A stretch of DNA of 64,000 bases from Embleya sp040629175 (lineage in GTDB: Bacteria > Actinomycetota > Actinomycetes > Streptomycetales > Streptomycetaceae): the NCBI RefSeq assembly GCF_040629175.1, contig NZ_JBEXUX010000001.1, positions 62,001 to 126,000 on the forward strand. The letters run 5' to 3'. The notes beneath the pieces were generated by a model, which was not told the origin of the DNA, searched no databases, and was given only the letters and a program-made list of their open reading frames with translations. The stretch's first letter is position 1. Each line of letters starts with the position of its first letter. The position numbers were made by a program, and so were the translations under genes. Below, piece by piece: positions 34,363-43,519 of the stretch.

Positions 34363-35196
34363 GTGAATCCAAACGGGGAGCAATCGGAACCGGCGCCGTG
34401 GACGCCGTCGGGGAGCAATCAGCCGCCGGGGGCGCCCGCCGGGGGCGAGCCTCCCGGGTGGCAGCAGCAGGTCGGGGGCGGGTACGCGCCGCGGGCCGGC
34501 GGCGGGAGTGGGTCCGAGCCGGAGGGCTGTCTGTACGCGGTCGTGCGGTGGCCGGCGCGGATCATCGCGCTGATCGTCGTGGTGCCGTTGCGGTTGTTGT
34601 GGGAGTTGTTGTGCCTGATCGGGCGGGGGATCAGGTTTCTGTTCTGGACCTGGTTCCTGCGGCCGATTCTGCGCGGGCTGAAGGTTCTGCTGTGGGACTG
34701 GTTCCTTTATCCGGTGCTCGCCTTCGTCGGCCGCTACATCCTGGTGCCGATCGGTAACGCGATCGCGTGGGTGGTGACCCACCTGCTGGCCCGCCCGCTC
34801 GTCTTCCTCTTTCGATACGTGCTGCTCAAGCCCGCGACCTGGTTGTGGCGGTATGTGCTGCGCCCGGTCGGGCGGGTGACGCTTCAGGCGCTGCGGTTCG
34901 CGTGGGACGTGTCCACCGCCGTGCTCAACTTCCTGATCGTCCGGCCGCTGTCCTGGTTGTGGCGGGCCGTGCTGGTCCCGATCGGTCGCGGCATCGCCGT
35001 GGTCTGGCATCACCTGGTCGTACTTCCGGTGTCCTGGGCCTGGCGCAACGTGCTCACGCCGATCGGCAGGGGCATCCGCGCGGTATGGCGGGTGCTGGTC
35101 GTGGTGCCGCTGCGCTGGCTCGGTCGCAACGTGCTCCGGCCGATCGGTCGGGCCACCGGCGAGGTGTTGCGGGCCTTCGGAATCGGGGGGCGCTGA
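34363..35196 (+). CDS. Tryptophan-rich repeat membrane-associated protein
   Basis: 277 residues. A Pro/Gly-rich soluble start (to about 55) is followed by 220 residues of alternating hydrophobic stretches and Arg/Pro turns. The C-terminal part is a tandem repeat: 27-residue units begin at Trp198 (WLWRAVLVPIGRGIAVVW) and Trp225 (WAWRNVLTPIGRGIRAVW), with diverged units beginning at about 160 and 252. The PIGRG / VVxPLxWLWR pattern suggests repeated amphipathic helices lying in or on the membrane rather than ordinary transmembrane passes. GTG start with leaderless-type TAATCT upstream. No family with a known function comes to mind. Confidence 0.7.
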   Translation: MNPNGEQSEPAPWTPSGSNQPPGAPAGGEPPGWQQQVGGGYAPRAGGGSGSEPEGCLYAVVRWPARIIALIVVVPLRLLWELLCLIGRGIRFLFWTWFLRPILRGLKVLLWDWFLYPVLAFVGRYILVPIGNAIAWVVTHLLARPLVFLFRYVLLKPATWLWRYVLRPVGRVTLQALRFAWDVSTAVLNFLIVRPLSWLWRAVLVPIGRGIAVVWHHLVVLPVSWAWRNVLTPIGRGIRAVWRVLVVVPLRWLGRNVLRPIGRATGEVLRAFGIGGR

Positions 35197-35267
35197 CCCG
35201 ACCCGCGCGATGGCCGTAGTCTTGGAACGACTTCTGCCCACCCACTTGAGCCAAGGACTGAGCGAAA

Positions 35268-36137
35268 CTGGCACGACGTACGCCCGAGGGACCGCCGCCC
35301 GCGCCGACGGTCCAGCGACTGCGCCTCCGGTACACCAAGCGCGGGCGCCTCCGGTTCACCAGCCACCGGGATTTCCAGCGCGCGTTCGAGCGGGCCCTGC
35401 GTCGGGCGGAAGTGCCGATGGCCTACTCCGCCGGTTTCACCCCACACCCCAAGGTGTCGTACGCGGGAGCGGCGCCCACCGGTGTCGCCAGCGAGGCCGA
35501 GTATCTCGAGATCGGCGTGGCCACGCACTGTGACCCGGCGCGTCTGCGAGACCTGCTCGACGCGTCCCTGCCGACCGGTCTCGACGTGCTCGAGATCGTC
35601 GAGGCACACGGCGGCAACCTGCCCGAACGCCTGGAGGCGTCGGTCTGGGAGCTGGCCCTCGCAGGCGTCACCCGCGAGGAGGCCGAGCGCGCGATCGGCG
35701 TGTTCCTGGCCGCCGAGACCGTCGAGGTCCAGCGGATGAGCAAGAACGGAATGCGTACATTCGACGCCCGTGGGGCGGTGATCGCGCTGACCGTCACCAC
35801 CCCCGACGGGAACGACGCAGGTCACCAGGGTGTCGATGCGGGTAGCGCCGCACCCTGTGCGATACTGCGACTGGTTGTCCGGCACACCACACCCGCCGTA
35901 CGACCCGACGACGTTCTGTCCGGTCTTCGCATGGTCGCCGAACTTGTTACGCCCACCGCCGCCGCGGTCACCCGCCTGGCGCAGGGGCCGCTCGACACCG
36001 CGACCGATTCGGTGACCGACCCGCTCGCGCCCGACCGCGCAGCATCGGCGGTGGAGCACACCTCGCAGGGGGACGAGGTACTCCGGACCGGCCCGCAGGG
36101 CGGTGCAGAACCCGTCGTCGAAGCCTCGAACCGGTGA
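35268..36137 (+). CDS. TIGR03936 / DUF2344 radical SAM-linked protein, CTG start
   Basis: 289 residues. The N-terminal block LRLRYTKRGRLRFTSHRDFQ and AFERALRRAEVPMAYSAGFT is the strongly conserved start of the DUF2344 family, partner of TIGR03960 radical SAM proteins. An in-frame TGA at 35259 bounds the gene. Between it and the GTG at 35412, which would remove that conserved block, the only usable initiator is CTG 35268, with AAGGA 10 nt upstream, so I take CTG as the start. The C-terminal 120 residues are low-complexity and less conserved. The radical SAM partner is 6.6 kb upstream, across the accessory island. Function unknown. Confidence 0.85.
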   Translation: MARRTPEGPPPAPTVQRLRLRYTKRGRLRFTSHRDFQRAFERALRRAEVPMAYSAGFTPHPKVSYAGAAPTGVASEAEYLEIGVATHCDPARLRDLLDASLPTGLDVLEIVEAHGGNLPERLEASVWELALAGVTREEAERAIGVFLAAETVEVQRMSKNGMRTFDARGAVIALTVTTPDGNDAGHQGVDAGSAAPCAILRLVVRHTTPAVRPDDVLSGLRMVAELVTPTAAAVTRLAQGPLDTATDSVTDPLAPDRAASAVEHTSQGDEVLRTGPQGGAEPVVEASNR

Positions 36138-36230
36138 CGACCGGGTACACGAGGCCACAAGGCTTGAATTTCCGACAGACTTATCGCCCGGATCACGACC
36201 GCAAGGTCGGGACCGGCGAGTGAGAGAGAA

Positions 36231-36268
36231 GCTTCCGCGCGGCGCCCTGCGTTGGAGCGCCCGGAAGC
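36231..36268 (+). promoter_or_regulatory. Hairpin in the rne 5' leader
   Basis: A 7-bp GC-rich outer stem (36231-36237 with 36262-36268) with further pairing inside sits 20 nt before the rne start. RNase E leaders in other bacteria are autoregulatory; whether this one is, is inference. Confidence 0.35.
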
Positions 36269-36288
36269 GTGACGGGAGACAGACCCGC

Positions 36289-39200
36289 ATGCTCGACACC
36301 GAGCCCAACGACACGCCTGAGACATCAGGTACACCCGGGGTTGTGAACTCCGGTATTTCCGACAACAGCACAGACAACGACAACAGTACGAAGGACGACA
36401 CGGCCACGACGCCGGCCCCCCGCCGCCGTCGCCGCGCCGCCAGTCGTCCCGCAGGACCGCCGAGCGTGCCCTCCGTCGAGGCCGCGCCGGTTCCGGCTGC
36501 CGTGACCCCCGAGGTTCCCGCGCCCTCCGACGAGGAGGAGCCGGAGGCCGAGGAGGCCGTCGTGGCCGAGAGTGCCCCCGAGCCCGAGCCCGAGCCGGAG
36601 GCCCCGCGACGTGCACGGCGCACCCGCAAGCGGGTGACCGCGCCGGTCACCGACACGGCCGAGGTCGCGTCCGCACCGGTGGAGGCTGCCGAGCCCGCAC
36701 CGGTGGCGGCCGAGCCGGAGCCGGAGCCGGAGGAGGCGCCCCGGCGCGTCCGGCGTACCCGCAAGCGGGCGGCGGTCGCTCCCGAGGCGACCCCCGCGGC
36801 CTCGGACGAGGTCGTGCCGGAAGCCGCCCCTGCGCCCGTGCGGACCGAGCCGGTACAGGCCGAGCCTGCACAGCCCGAGGTCGAGGCGGAGCCGGAGGAG
36901 GCCCCGCGCCGGACCCGGCGTACCCGCAAGCGTGCGGTGCCCGCCGCCGAGGCGATCGAGGAGACCCCCGCGGCCGAGGCCGAGGCGGTCGCCGAGCCCG
37001 AGCCCGAGCCGGAGGCCGCCCCCGAGCCGCGTACCCGGGCCGGCCGCAAGACACCGCCGCCGGTTTTCCAGCCGCTGTTCCAGGCCCCGCAGGCGGCCGT
37101 CTTCGCCGAGCCCAAGCGCACGGCCGAGCCGACTCCGACCCCGGCCGCCGGCCCGGCGCCCGCCGTCGCGGAGCCGGAGACCCGGACCGAGCCCGACGAG
37201 CCGCGCGGTCGGCGTCGCCGTCGACGCGCGCTGCCGGTGGACGAGGTGCACACGGCCGCCGGGGCCGAGCCGCAGGACTCGCGTTACCAGGACGAGCAGG
37301 AGCGCCACCCGGGCCGCACGGTCGTCACGACCGAGCAGGCCGAGCAGACCGAGCCGGAGGAGACCGAGGGCGCCGAGGCGCACGAGGACGAGACCGAGGG
37401 CGAGCGCCCGACCCGACGTCGTCGGCGCGGCGGTCGCCGCCGCCGCGGTCGCGGTGACGACGGTGCCGAGGACAGCTCCGACGAGGACGGCGAGCAGCAG
37501 GCCGAAGGCGTCGGCGACGGTCCCGACGACGACGAGGACGTCGACGAGCCGGGCGACCCCGGGGCGACCACCAGCAGCCGGCGGCGCCGGCGTCGGCGGC
37601 GTCGTGACGGCGCCGCCGAGGAGTCGCCCGCCGAGCCGCAGGACGACCCCGAGCGCACCGTGGTCAAGGTCCGCGAGCCGCGCAAGCGTGAGGCGCTCTC
37701 CGAGAGCCCCACCGACGAGGTGCAGGGCGTCAAGGGCTCGACCCGCCTGGAGGCCAAGAAGCAGCGCCGCCGCGAGGGGCGCGAGCAGGGCCGGCGTCGG
37801 GTGCCGATCATCACCGAGTCGGAGTTCCTGGCCCGCCGCGAGGCGGTCGAGCGCGTGATGGTCGTGCGCCAGAACGGCGAGCGCACCCAGATCGGCGTGC
37901 TGGAAGACGACGTGCTCGTCGAGCACTACGTCAACAAGGAACAGGCCACCTCGTACGTCGGCAACGTCTACCTGGGCAAGGTCCAGAACGTGCTGCCCTC
38001 GATGGAGGCCGCCTTCGTCGACATCGGCAAGGGCCGCAACGCGGTGCTGTACGCCGGCGAGGTCAACTTCGAGGCGGCGGGCTTCAGCGGCCCGCGCCGG
38101 ATCGAGGCCGTGCTCAAGCCCGGCCAGTCGGTCCTGGTGCAGGTCACCAAGGACCCGATCGGTCACAAGGGCGCCCGGCTGACCAGCCAGGTCTCGCTGC
38201 CCGGTCGCTACCTGGTCTACGTGCCCGAGGGCACCATGACCGGGATCAGCCGCAAGCTGCCGGACACCGAGCGGGCCCGGCTGAAGACCATCCTCAAGAA
38301 GATCGTGCCGGAGAACGCGGGCGTCATCGTGCGCACCGCGGCCGAGGGCGCGACCGAGGAGGACCTGACCCGCGACGTGACGCGGCTCCAGGCCCAGTGG
38401 GAAGAGATCAAGAAGAAGTCCAAGATGATCACGACCAGTTCGCCCTCGCTGCTGTACGGCGAGCCGGACATGACGGTCCGGGTCATCCGCGACATCTTCA
38501 ACGAGGACTTCTCGAAGCTGATCGTCTCGGGCGACGAGGCGTGGGGCGTCGTGCACGACTACGTCGGCCACGTGGCCCCGGACCTGGCCCCGCGCCTGTC
38601 CCGGTGGACCAGCGAGGTGGACGTCTTCGCGACGTACCGCATCGACGAGCAGCTGATGAAGGCGCTGGACCGCAAGGTCTGGCTGCCCAGCGGCGGCTCG
38701 CTGGTGATCGACCGCACCGAGGCGATGGTCGTGGTCGACGTCAACACCGGCAAGTTCACCGGTCAGGGCGGCAACCTCGAGGAGACCGTCACCCGCAACA
38801 ACCTGGAGGCGGCCGAGGAGATCGTCCGCCAGCTCCGGCTGCGCGACCTCGGCGGGATCATCGTCGTCGACTTCATCGACATGGTTCTGGAGGGCAACCG
38901 CGACCTCGTGCTGCGGCGCCTGATGGAGTGCCTGGGTCGGGACCGGACCAAGCACCAGGTCGCCGAGGTCACCTCGCTCGGCCTGGTCCAGATGACCCGC
39001 AAGCGGGTCGGCCAGGGTCTGCTCGAAGCCTTCTCGGAGAACTGCGAGCGGTGCAACGGGCGCGGCGTGATCGTGCACATGGACGCGCCGGAGACCAAGG
39101 GCCACGGCAACGGCGGGCACCTGCACGGCGGCAACGGCAACGGCAGCCCCGCGGGCTCCGGGCGCCGCAAGCGCAACAAGGGCAACGCCGACAAGAACGG

Positions 39201-39942
39201 CAGCGGTCCGATCACCGAGATCGTCGAGACCGACGAGGTCGACCTGGACGGGCCGGAACTCGAGGACATCGCCGCGGACACCGAGCTGCCCGAGGTCGCC
39301 GAACTCGGTTCGGTCGAGCCGGTCGAGGTCGCCGAGGCGATCGAGGCCGCGGAGACCGCCGAGGTCGCCGTCGAGCCGGAGCCGGCCCCGCCGGTCGAGG
39401 CCGAGCCGGTCGAGGCCGAGGTGGTCGCCGAGGCACCGGCCGAGGAGGCCCCGGTGGCCGAGGCTCCGGCGGTCGAGGTCGAGGAGACCGAGCCGGCCGA
39501 GGCCGTCGAGGAGACCCCGGCACCGGCCAAGCGGGTACGCAAGGCCGCCGCCAAGAAGACGGTCGCCAAGAAGGCCGCCGCCAAGACCACACCGGCGAAG
39601 AAGACGGCCGCGGCCAAGACGCCGCGCAAGTCGGCCAAGAAGGTCGCCGCCGAGGCGGCCGAGGCCGCGGCGGCGAGCGAGGCACCGGCCGAGCAGCCGA
39701 TCGTCGAGCCGACGCCGGAACCGGCCGCCAAGCCCGCCAAGACGTCGACCCGGGCCAAGAAGGCCGCGGTCAAGGCCCAGGCCGCCGCCGAGGCCCCGAC
39801 CGAGGCGGAGGCCGAGCCGGCCAAGCCCGCCAAGGCCGCCGCCAAGCCGCGCAAGACGTCGCGGCGGGCGACTCGCCCCGCCGGTCCGCCGGAGGGCGCC
39901 GTGGACGGCGCCGAACCCGTGTCGGCGACGAGCGGATCCTGA
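36289..39942 (+). CDS. rne: Ribonuclease E/G family endoribonuclease
   Basis: Main single-strand-specific endonuclease of RNA decay and rRNA processing. 1217 residues. The catalytic core sits in the middle (about 500-930). The S1 domain contains YVGNVYLGKVQNVLPSMEAA, the DNase I-like site has VVVDVNTGKFTG and VVDFIDM (catalytic Asp residues), and the zinc-link is NCERCNGRG. The N-terminal 500 residues are an acidic/basic low-complexity arm with three EAPRR-x-RRTRKR blocks near 36610, 36745 and 36910. The C-terminal 270 residues are Glu/Val/Ala-rich, then a histone-H1-like Lys/Ala stretch. Both arms flanking the core is the layout of Streptomyces RNase ES. The ATG at 36289 follows GGGAGA. Confidence 0.95.
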   Translation: MLDTEPNDTPETSGTPGVVNSGISDNSTDNDNSTKDDTATTPAPRRRRRAASRPAGPPSVPSVEAAPVPAAVTPEVPAPSDEEEPEAEEAVVAESAPEPEPEPEAPRRARRTRKRVTAPVTDTAEVASAPVEAAEPAPVAAEPEPEPEEAPRRVRRTRKRAAVAPEATPAASDEVVPEAAPAPVRTEPVQAEPAQPEVEAEPEEAPRRTRRTRKRAVPAAEAIEETPAAEAEAVAEPEPEPEAAPEPRTRAGRKTPPPVFQPLFQAPQAAVFAEPKRTAEPTPTPAAGPAPAVAEPETRTEPDEPRGRRRRRRALPVDEVHTAAGAEPQDSRYQDEQERHPGRTVVTTEQAEQTEPEETEGAEAHEDETEGERPTRRRRRGGRRRRGRGDDGAEDSSDEDGEQQAEGVGDGPDDDEDVDEPGDPGATTSSRRRRRRRRRDGAAEESPAEPQDDPERTVVKVREPRKREALSESPTDEVQGVKGSTRLEAKKQRRREGREQGRRRVPIITESEFLARREAVERVMVVRQNGERTQIGVLEDDVLVEHYVNKEQATSYVGNVYLGKVQNVLPSMEAAFVDIGKGRNAVLYAGEVNFEAAGFSGPRRIEAVLKPGQSVLVQVTKDPIGHKGARLTSQVSLPGRYLVYVPEGTMTGISRKLPDTERARLKTILKKIVPENAGVIVRTAAEGATEEDLTRDVTRLQAQWEEIKKKSKMITTSSPSLLYGEPDMTVRVIRDIFNEDFSKLIVSGDEAWGVVHDYVGHVAPDLAPRLSRWTSEVDVFATYRIDEQLMKALDRKVWLPSGGSLVIDRTEAMVVVDVNTGKFTGQGGNLEETVTRNNLEAAEEIVRQLRLRDLGGIIVVDFIDMVLEGNRDLVLRRLMECLGRDRTKHQVAEVTSLGLVQMTRKRVGQGLLEAFSENCERCNGRGVIVHMDAPETKGHGNGGHLHGGNGNGSPAGSGRRKRNKGNADKNGSGPITEIVETDEVDLDGPELEDIAADTELPEVAELGSVEPVEVAEAIEAAETAEVAVEPEPAPPVEAEPVEAEVVAEAPAEEAPVAEAPAVEVEETEPAEAVEETPAPAKRVRKAAAKKTVAKKAAAKTTPAKKTAAAKTPRKSAKKVAAEAAEAAAASEAPAEQPIVEPTPEPAAKPAKTSTRAKKAAVKAQAAAEAPTEAEAEPAKPAKAAAKPRKTSRRATRPAGPPEGAVDGAEPVSATSGS

Positions 39943-39948
39943 GTCACG

Positions 39949-39996
39949 ACGGGTCCGCCCCGGGGACAAACCCCCGGGGCGGACCCGTTTGGCTTT
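39949..39996 (+). terminator. Terminator after rne
   Basis: A 17-bp near-perfect inverted repeat (39949-39965 with 39972-39988), loop ACAAAC, then GTTTGGCTTT. Confidence 0.8.
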
Positions 39997-40152
39997 CGGC
40001 CCCGGCCTTCCTGTAACCTTTCCCCTTGGTGTGCTTAGGCACAGGCTCCTGAGCAACCACCCTCCGGATCGCAAGCTTCGGAGGAGGCCCCCGATTTCTG
40101 TTCGGTGTGGCTGGCTTCAGGGGCTCGGACCCTGCAGAGAGAGAGATCCACG

Positions 40153-40467
40153 GTGTACGCGATCGTTCGCGCCGGTGGCAGGCAGCACAAGGTTGCCATC
40201 GGTGACGTCGTCCAGGTCGACCGCATTCGCGGTGCGGCGGGCACGGCAGTTGAGCTCCAGGCCATCCTCGTCGTAGACGGTGAAGCCGTGACGAGTGACC
40301 CGTGGGTCCTCGCGGGTGTGAAGGTGACGGCCGAGGTCGTCGATCACACCAAGGGCAAGAAGATCGACATTCTGAAGTACAAGAACAAGACCGGTTACCG
40401 CAAGCGCATGGGTCACCGCCAGCAGCACACCCAGCTTAAGATCACCGGCATCAACTCCGGGAAGTAG
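40153..40467 (+). CDS. rplU: 50S ribosomal protein L21
   Basis: 104 residues. The N-terminus VYAIVRAGGRQHKVAIGDVV and the C-terminal RKRMGHRQQHTQLKITGI are the family hallmarks. The GTG at 40153 is chosen because the upstream in-frame residues from 40105 are not conserved. The 155-bp leader after the rne terminator contains a short stem (40061-40066 with 40079-40084). Co-transcribed with rpmA, 11 nt downstream. Confidence 0.97.
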   Translation: MYAIVRAGGRQHKVAIGDVVQVDRIRGAAGTAVELQAILVVDGEAVTSDPWVLAGVKVTAEVVDHTKGKKIDILKYKNKTGYRKRMGHRQQHTQLKITGINSGK

Positions 40468-40478
40468 GGAGAAGCGAC

Positions 40479-40733
40479 ATGGCACACAAGAAGGGTGCAT
40501 CCTCCACCCGGAACGGCCGTGACTCGAACGCTCAGCGCCTCGGCGTCAAGCGCTTCGGCGGCCAGCTCGTCAACGCCGGCGAGATCATCGTCCGCCAGCG
40601 TGGCACGCACTTCCACCCCGGTACCAACGTCGGTCGCGGTGGCGACGACACGCTGTTCGCGCTGTCGGCCGGTTCCGTGCAGTTCGGCACCGCGCGCGGT
40701 CGTCGCGTCGTGAACATCGTCCCGGCGGAATAA
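40479..40733 (+). CDS. rpmA: 50S ribosomal protein L27
   Basis: 84 residues; starts MAHKKGASSTRNGRDSNAQR, the form without the cleavable N-terminal extension found in Firmicutes. GGGAGAAG ribosome site before the ATG. L21-L27-Obg is the usual gene order. Confidence 0.97.
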   Translation: MAHKKGASSTRNGRDSNAQRLGVKRFGGQLVNAGEIIVRQRGTHFHPGTNVGRGGDDTLFALSAGSVQFGTARGRRVVNIVPAE

Positions 40734-40755
40734 TCACGCCGCGGCATTCGCTTTG

Positions 40756-40797
40756 ACACCCGAGGGCGGACCCCATGCGGTCCGCCCTCGGGTGTTT
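40756..40797 (+). terminator. Terminator after rpmA
   Basis: A 17-bp perfect inverted repeat (40756-40772 with 40779-40795), 6-nt loop, then TTTGT. Confidence 0.8.
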
Positions 40798-40844
40798 GTC
40801 CACAGTGTTTCGCTCCCCGCTCGGGGAGCCGAGGAGGAATCCAC

Positions 40845-42287
40845 GTGACGACCTTCGTCGACCGCGTCGTGCTGCATGTCGCGGCGGGTAACGGGGGCCA
40901 CGGCGTGGCCTCCGTGCACCGTGAGAAGTTCAAGCCGCTCGGCGGCCCCGACGGCGGCAACGGTGGCCGGGGCGGCGATGTCACGCTGGTCGTGGACGCC
41001 AACACCACCACGCTGCTCGAATACCACCACCACCCGCACCGCAAGGCCACCAACGGCAAGCCCGGTGCCGGCGCCAACCGGACCGGCCCCGCCGGCGCCG
41101 ACGTGGTGCTGCCGGTGCCGGACGGCACGGTGGTCAAGCGACTGCTGCCCAACGGCGACGAGGAGTTCGTCGAGGACCTGGTCGGCAACGGGGCCAGCTA
41201 CGTGATCGCCCAGGGCGGTCGAGGCGGCCTCGGCAACGCGGCACTGGCCTCCCCGCGCCGCAAGGCCCCCGGCTTCGCGCTGCTCGGCGAGCCCGGCGAG
41301 GCCGGCGACTTCGTCCTGGAGCTCAAGACCGTCGCGGACGTCGCGCTCGTGGGTTACCCGAGCGCCGGAAAGTCCTCGTTGATCGCCACGCTCAGCGCCG
41401 CGCGGCCCAAGATCGCCGACTACCCGTTCACCACCCTGGTGCCGAACCTGGGCGTGGTCACCGCCGGCGACGTCGTCTACACCGTCGCCGACGTGCCCGG
41501 ATTGATCCCCGGCGCGAGCGAGGGCAAGGGCCTGGGTCTGGAGTTCCTGCGGCACGTCGAGCGCTGCAAGGCGCTCGTGCACGTGCTCGACTGCGCGACG
41601 CTGGAGCCCGGCCGCGACCCGATCAGCGATCTGGACACCATCGAGGCCGAACTGAAGGCGTACGGCGGCCTGGAGGACCGGCCGCGGATGGTCGCGCTGA
41701 ACAAGGTCGACGTTCCCGACGGCAACGACCTGGCCGAGATGGTCAAGGCCGAGTTGGAGGCGCGCGGGCTCCAGGTGTTCGCGGTCTCCGCGGTCAGTCG
41801 GGCGGGCCTGCGCGAGTTGTCCTTCGCGATGGCCGCCCAGGTGCAGGGTGCGCGCGACGCCGCGCCGGCGCCCGAGGCGACCCGGATCGTGTTGCGGCCG
41901 ACCGCCGTCGACGACAGCGGCTTCACCGTCACCCGGCGCGACGAGGCGTTCATCGTGCGCGGGGCCAAGCCCGAACGCTGGGTGCGCCAGACCGACTTCA
42001 GCAACGACGAGGCGGTGGGCTACCTGGCCGACCGGCTCGCCCGACTCGGTGTCGAGGAGGCGCTGTGGTCGGCCGGCGCCGTGCCCGGTGCCGAGGTCGT
42101 CATCGGCGACGACGTCACCGGCGTGGTCTTCGACTGGGAGCCCACCGTGGCGGCCGGCGCGGAGATGCTGGGTCGACGCGGCGAGGACCACCGGTTGCAG
42201 ACGCACCGCCCGGCGGTGGACCGCCGACGGGACCGCGAGGCGATCGAGTCGCAGTACGAGGAGTTCGACCCGTTCTCGGACTCCTGA
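40845..42287 (+). CDS. obgE: Obg-family GTPase
   Basis: Ribosome-associated GTPase linked to 50S assembly and, in Streptomyces, to the onset of differentiation. 480 residues. N-terminal glycine-rich Obg domain (GGPDGGNGGRGGDV), then the G domain with G1 GYPSAGKSS (about 169), G3 DVPGL and G4 NKVD, then a C-terminal OCT-type domain near 340-420 and an acidic/basic tail. The GTG at 40845 has GAGGAGG upstream. proB follows 50 bp on. Confidence 0.96.
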   Translation: MTTFVDRVVLHVAAGNGGHGVASVHREKFKPLGGPDGGNGGRGGDVTLVVDANTTTLLEYHHHPHRKATNGKPGAGANRTGPAGADVVLPVPDGTVVKRLLPNGDEEFVEDLVGNGASYVIAQGGRGGLGNAALASPRRKAPGFALLGEPGEAGDFVLELKTVADVALVGYPSAGKSSLIATLSAARPKIADYPFTTLVPNLGVVTAGDVVYTVADVPGLIPGASEGKGLGLEFLRHVERCKALVHVLDCATLEPGRDPISDLDTIEAELKAYGGLEDRPRMVALNKVDVPDGNDLAEMVKAELEARGLQVFAVSAVSRAGLRELSFAMAAQVQGARDAAPAPEATRIVLRPTAVDDSGFTVTRRDEAFIVRGAKPERWVRQTDFSNDEAVGYLADRLARLGVEEALWSAGAVPGAEVVIGDDVTGVVFDWEPTVAAGAEMLGRRGEDHRLQTHRPAVDRRRDREAIESQYEEFDPFSDS

Positions 42288-42337
42288 CCGACGGGTTTTC
42301 CGCCGACGAACGGTGATTAGGGAAGGCGGGGCCTGAG

Positions 42338-43474
42338 GTGCTCACAGGGGCCGGCGCGGCGCGCGAGGACGTGACCTCCGCGCGCCGCATCGTGGTCAAG
42401 GTCGGTTCGTCCTCGTTGACGTCCGCGCGCGGCGGCCTGGACGCGGACCGCGTCGACGCCCTCGTGGACGCGATAGCGGCCAGGCGGGCCGAGGGGGCCC
42501 AGGTCGTACTGGTCTCCTCCGGCGCCATCGCCGCCGGGCTGGCCCCGCTGGGCCTGTCCCGTCGACCGCGGGATCTGGCCACCCAGCAGGCCGCGGCGAG
42601 CGTGGGCCAGGGGCTGCTGGTGGCCCGCTACACCGCGTCGTTCGCGCGGCACGGCCTGCGGGTCGGCCAAGTGCTGCTGACCGTCGACGACGTCACCCGC
42701 CGGGCGCACTACCGCAACGCGTACAACACGCTGGACAAGTTGCTCGCGATGGGCGCGGTGCCGGTGGTCAACGAGAACGACACGGTGGCCACCGAGGAGA
42801 TCCGGTTCGGCGACAACGACCGACTAGCCGCGCTGGTCGCGCACGTCGTGCACGCCGACCTGCTGGTGCTGTTGTCCGACGTGGACGGGCTCTACGACGG
42901 CGACCCGGCGAAGCCGACCTCGGCCCGGGTCGCGTCCGTGAGCGGGGCGCAGGATCTCGAAGGCATCGAGATCGGTAAGGCCGGCAAGGCCGGCCTGGGG
43001 ACCGGCGGCATGGTCACCAAGGTCGAGGCGGCGGGCATCGCGACCTCGGCGGGCATCCCCGTGGTGCTCACCGCAGCTCGATTCGCGTCCGACGCGCTGG
43101 CCGGCAAGGACACCGGAACGCTCTTTCACCGCACCGGAGTTCGCACCGCCGACCGACTCCTGTGGCTGGCCCACGCGAGCACCGCGCGCGGCCGACTCAC
43201 GCTGGATCCCGGCGCGGTCCGGGCCGTGGTCGAGCGGCGCAGCTCGCTGTTGCCCGCCGGGATCACCGGTGTCCAGGGCGGTTTCGTCGCCGGCGATCCG
43301 GTGGACCTGGTTGACGAAAACGGTCACATCGTGGCCCGCGGACTGGTCAACTTTGATGCGAAGGAACTGCCGGGCCTGTTCGGGCGATCGACTCGAGAGT
43401 TGGCCCGGGAGTTGGGTCCGGCCTACGAGCGCGAGGTCGTCCACCGCGACGACCTGGTGCTGCTGCGCCGCTGA
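42338..43474 (+). CDS. proB: Glutamate 5-kinase
   Basis: First step of proline synthesis, ATP-dependent phosphorylation of glutamate. 378 residues. Amino-acid-kinase domain with RRIVVKVGSSSLTSARGG (about 17-34), NENDTVATEEIRFGDND and GTGGMVTKVEAA, then a C-terminal PUA domain (about 290-370). The GTG at 42338 is used; another GTG 33 nt later would also keep the whole kinase domain. Its partner proA is 6 kb downstream, separated by the exporter and acyl-CoA synthetase genes. Confidence 0.95.
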   Translation: MLTGAGAAREDVTSARRIVVKVGSSSLTSARGGLDADRVDALVDAIAARRAEGAQVVLVSSGAIAAGLAPLGLSRRPRDLATQQAAASVGQGLLVARYTASFARHGLRVGQVLLTVDDVTRRAHYRNAYNTLDKLLAMGAVPVVNENDTVATEEIRFGDNDRLAALVAHVVHADLLVLLSDVDGLYDGDPAKPTSARVASVSGAQDLEGIEIGKAGKAGLGTGGMVTKVEAAGIATSAGIPVVLTAARFASDALAGKDTGTLFHRTGVRTADRLLWLAHASTARGRLTLDPGAVRAVVERRSSLLPAGITGVQGGFVAGDPVDLVDENGHIVARGLVNFDAKELPGLFGRSTRELARELGPAYEREVVHRDDLVLLRR

Positions 43475-43519
43475 GCGACGACCACCGAAGATCAGCAGCT
43501 CGCCGACGGGAGGCCGGCC

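Noticed and set aside
36325..40074. 1249-residue minus-strand ORF antisense to rne
   Set aside because: A consequence of extreme GC bias; its Leu/Gly/Arg-rich sequence mirrors the sense codons, and the sense frame is clearly RNase E.
40061..40084. Ribosomal-protein leader element before rplU
   Set aside because: Only one short stem (CCTCCG/CGGAGG) is visible; nothing matches a known L21 leader, so it is mentioned only in the rplU entry.
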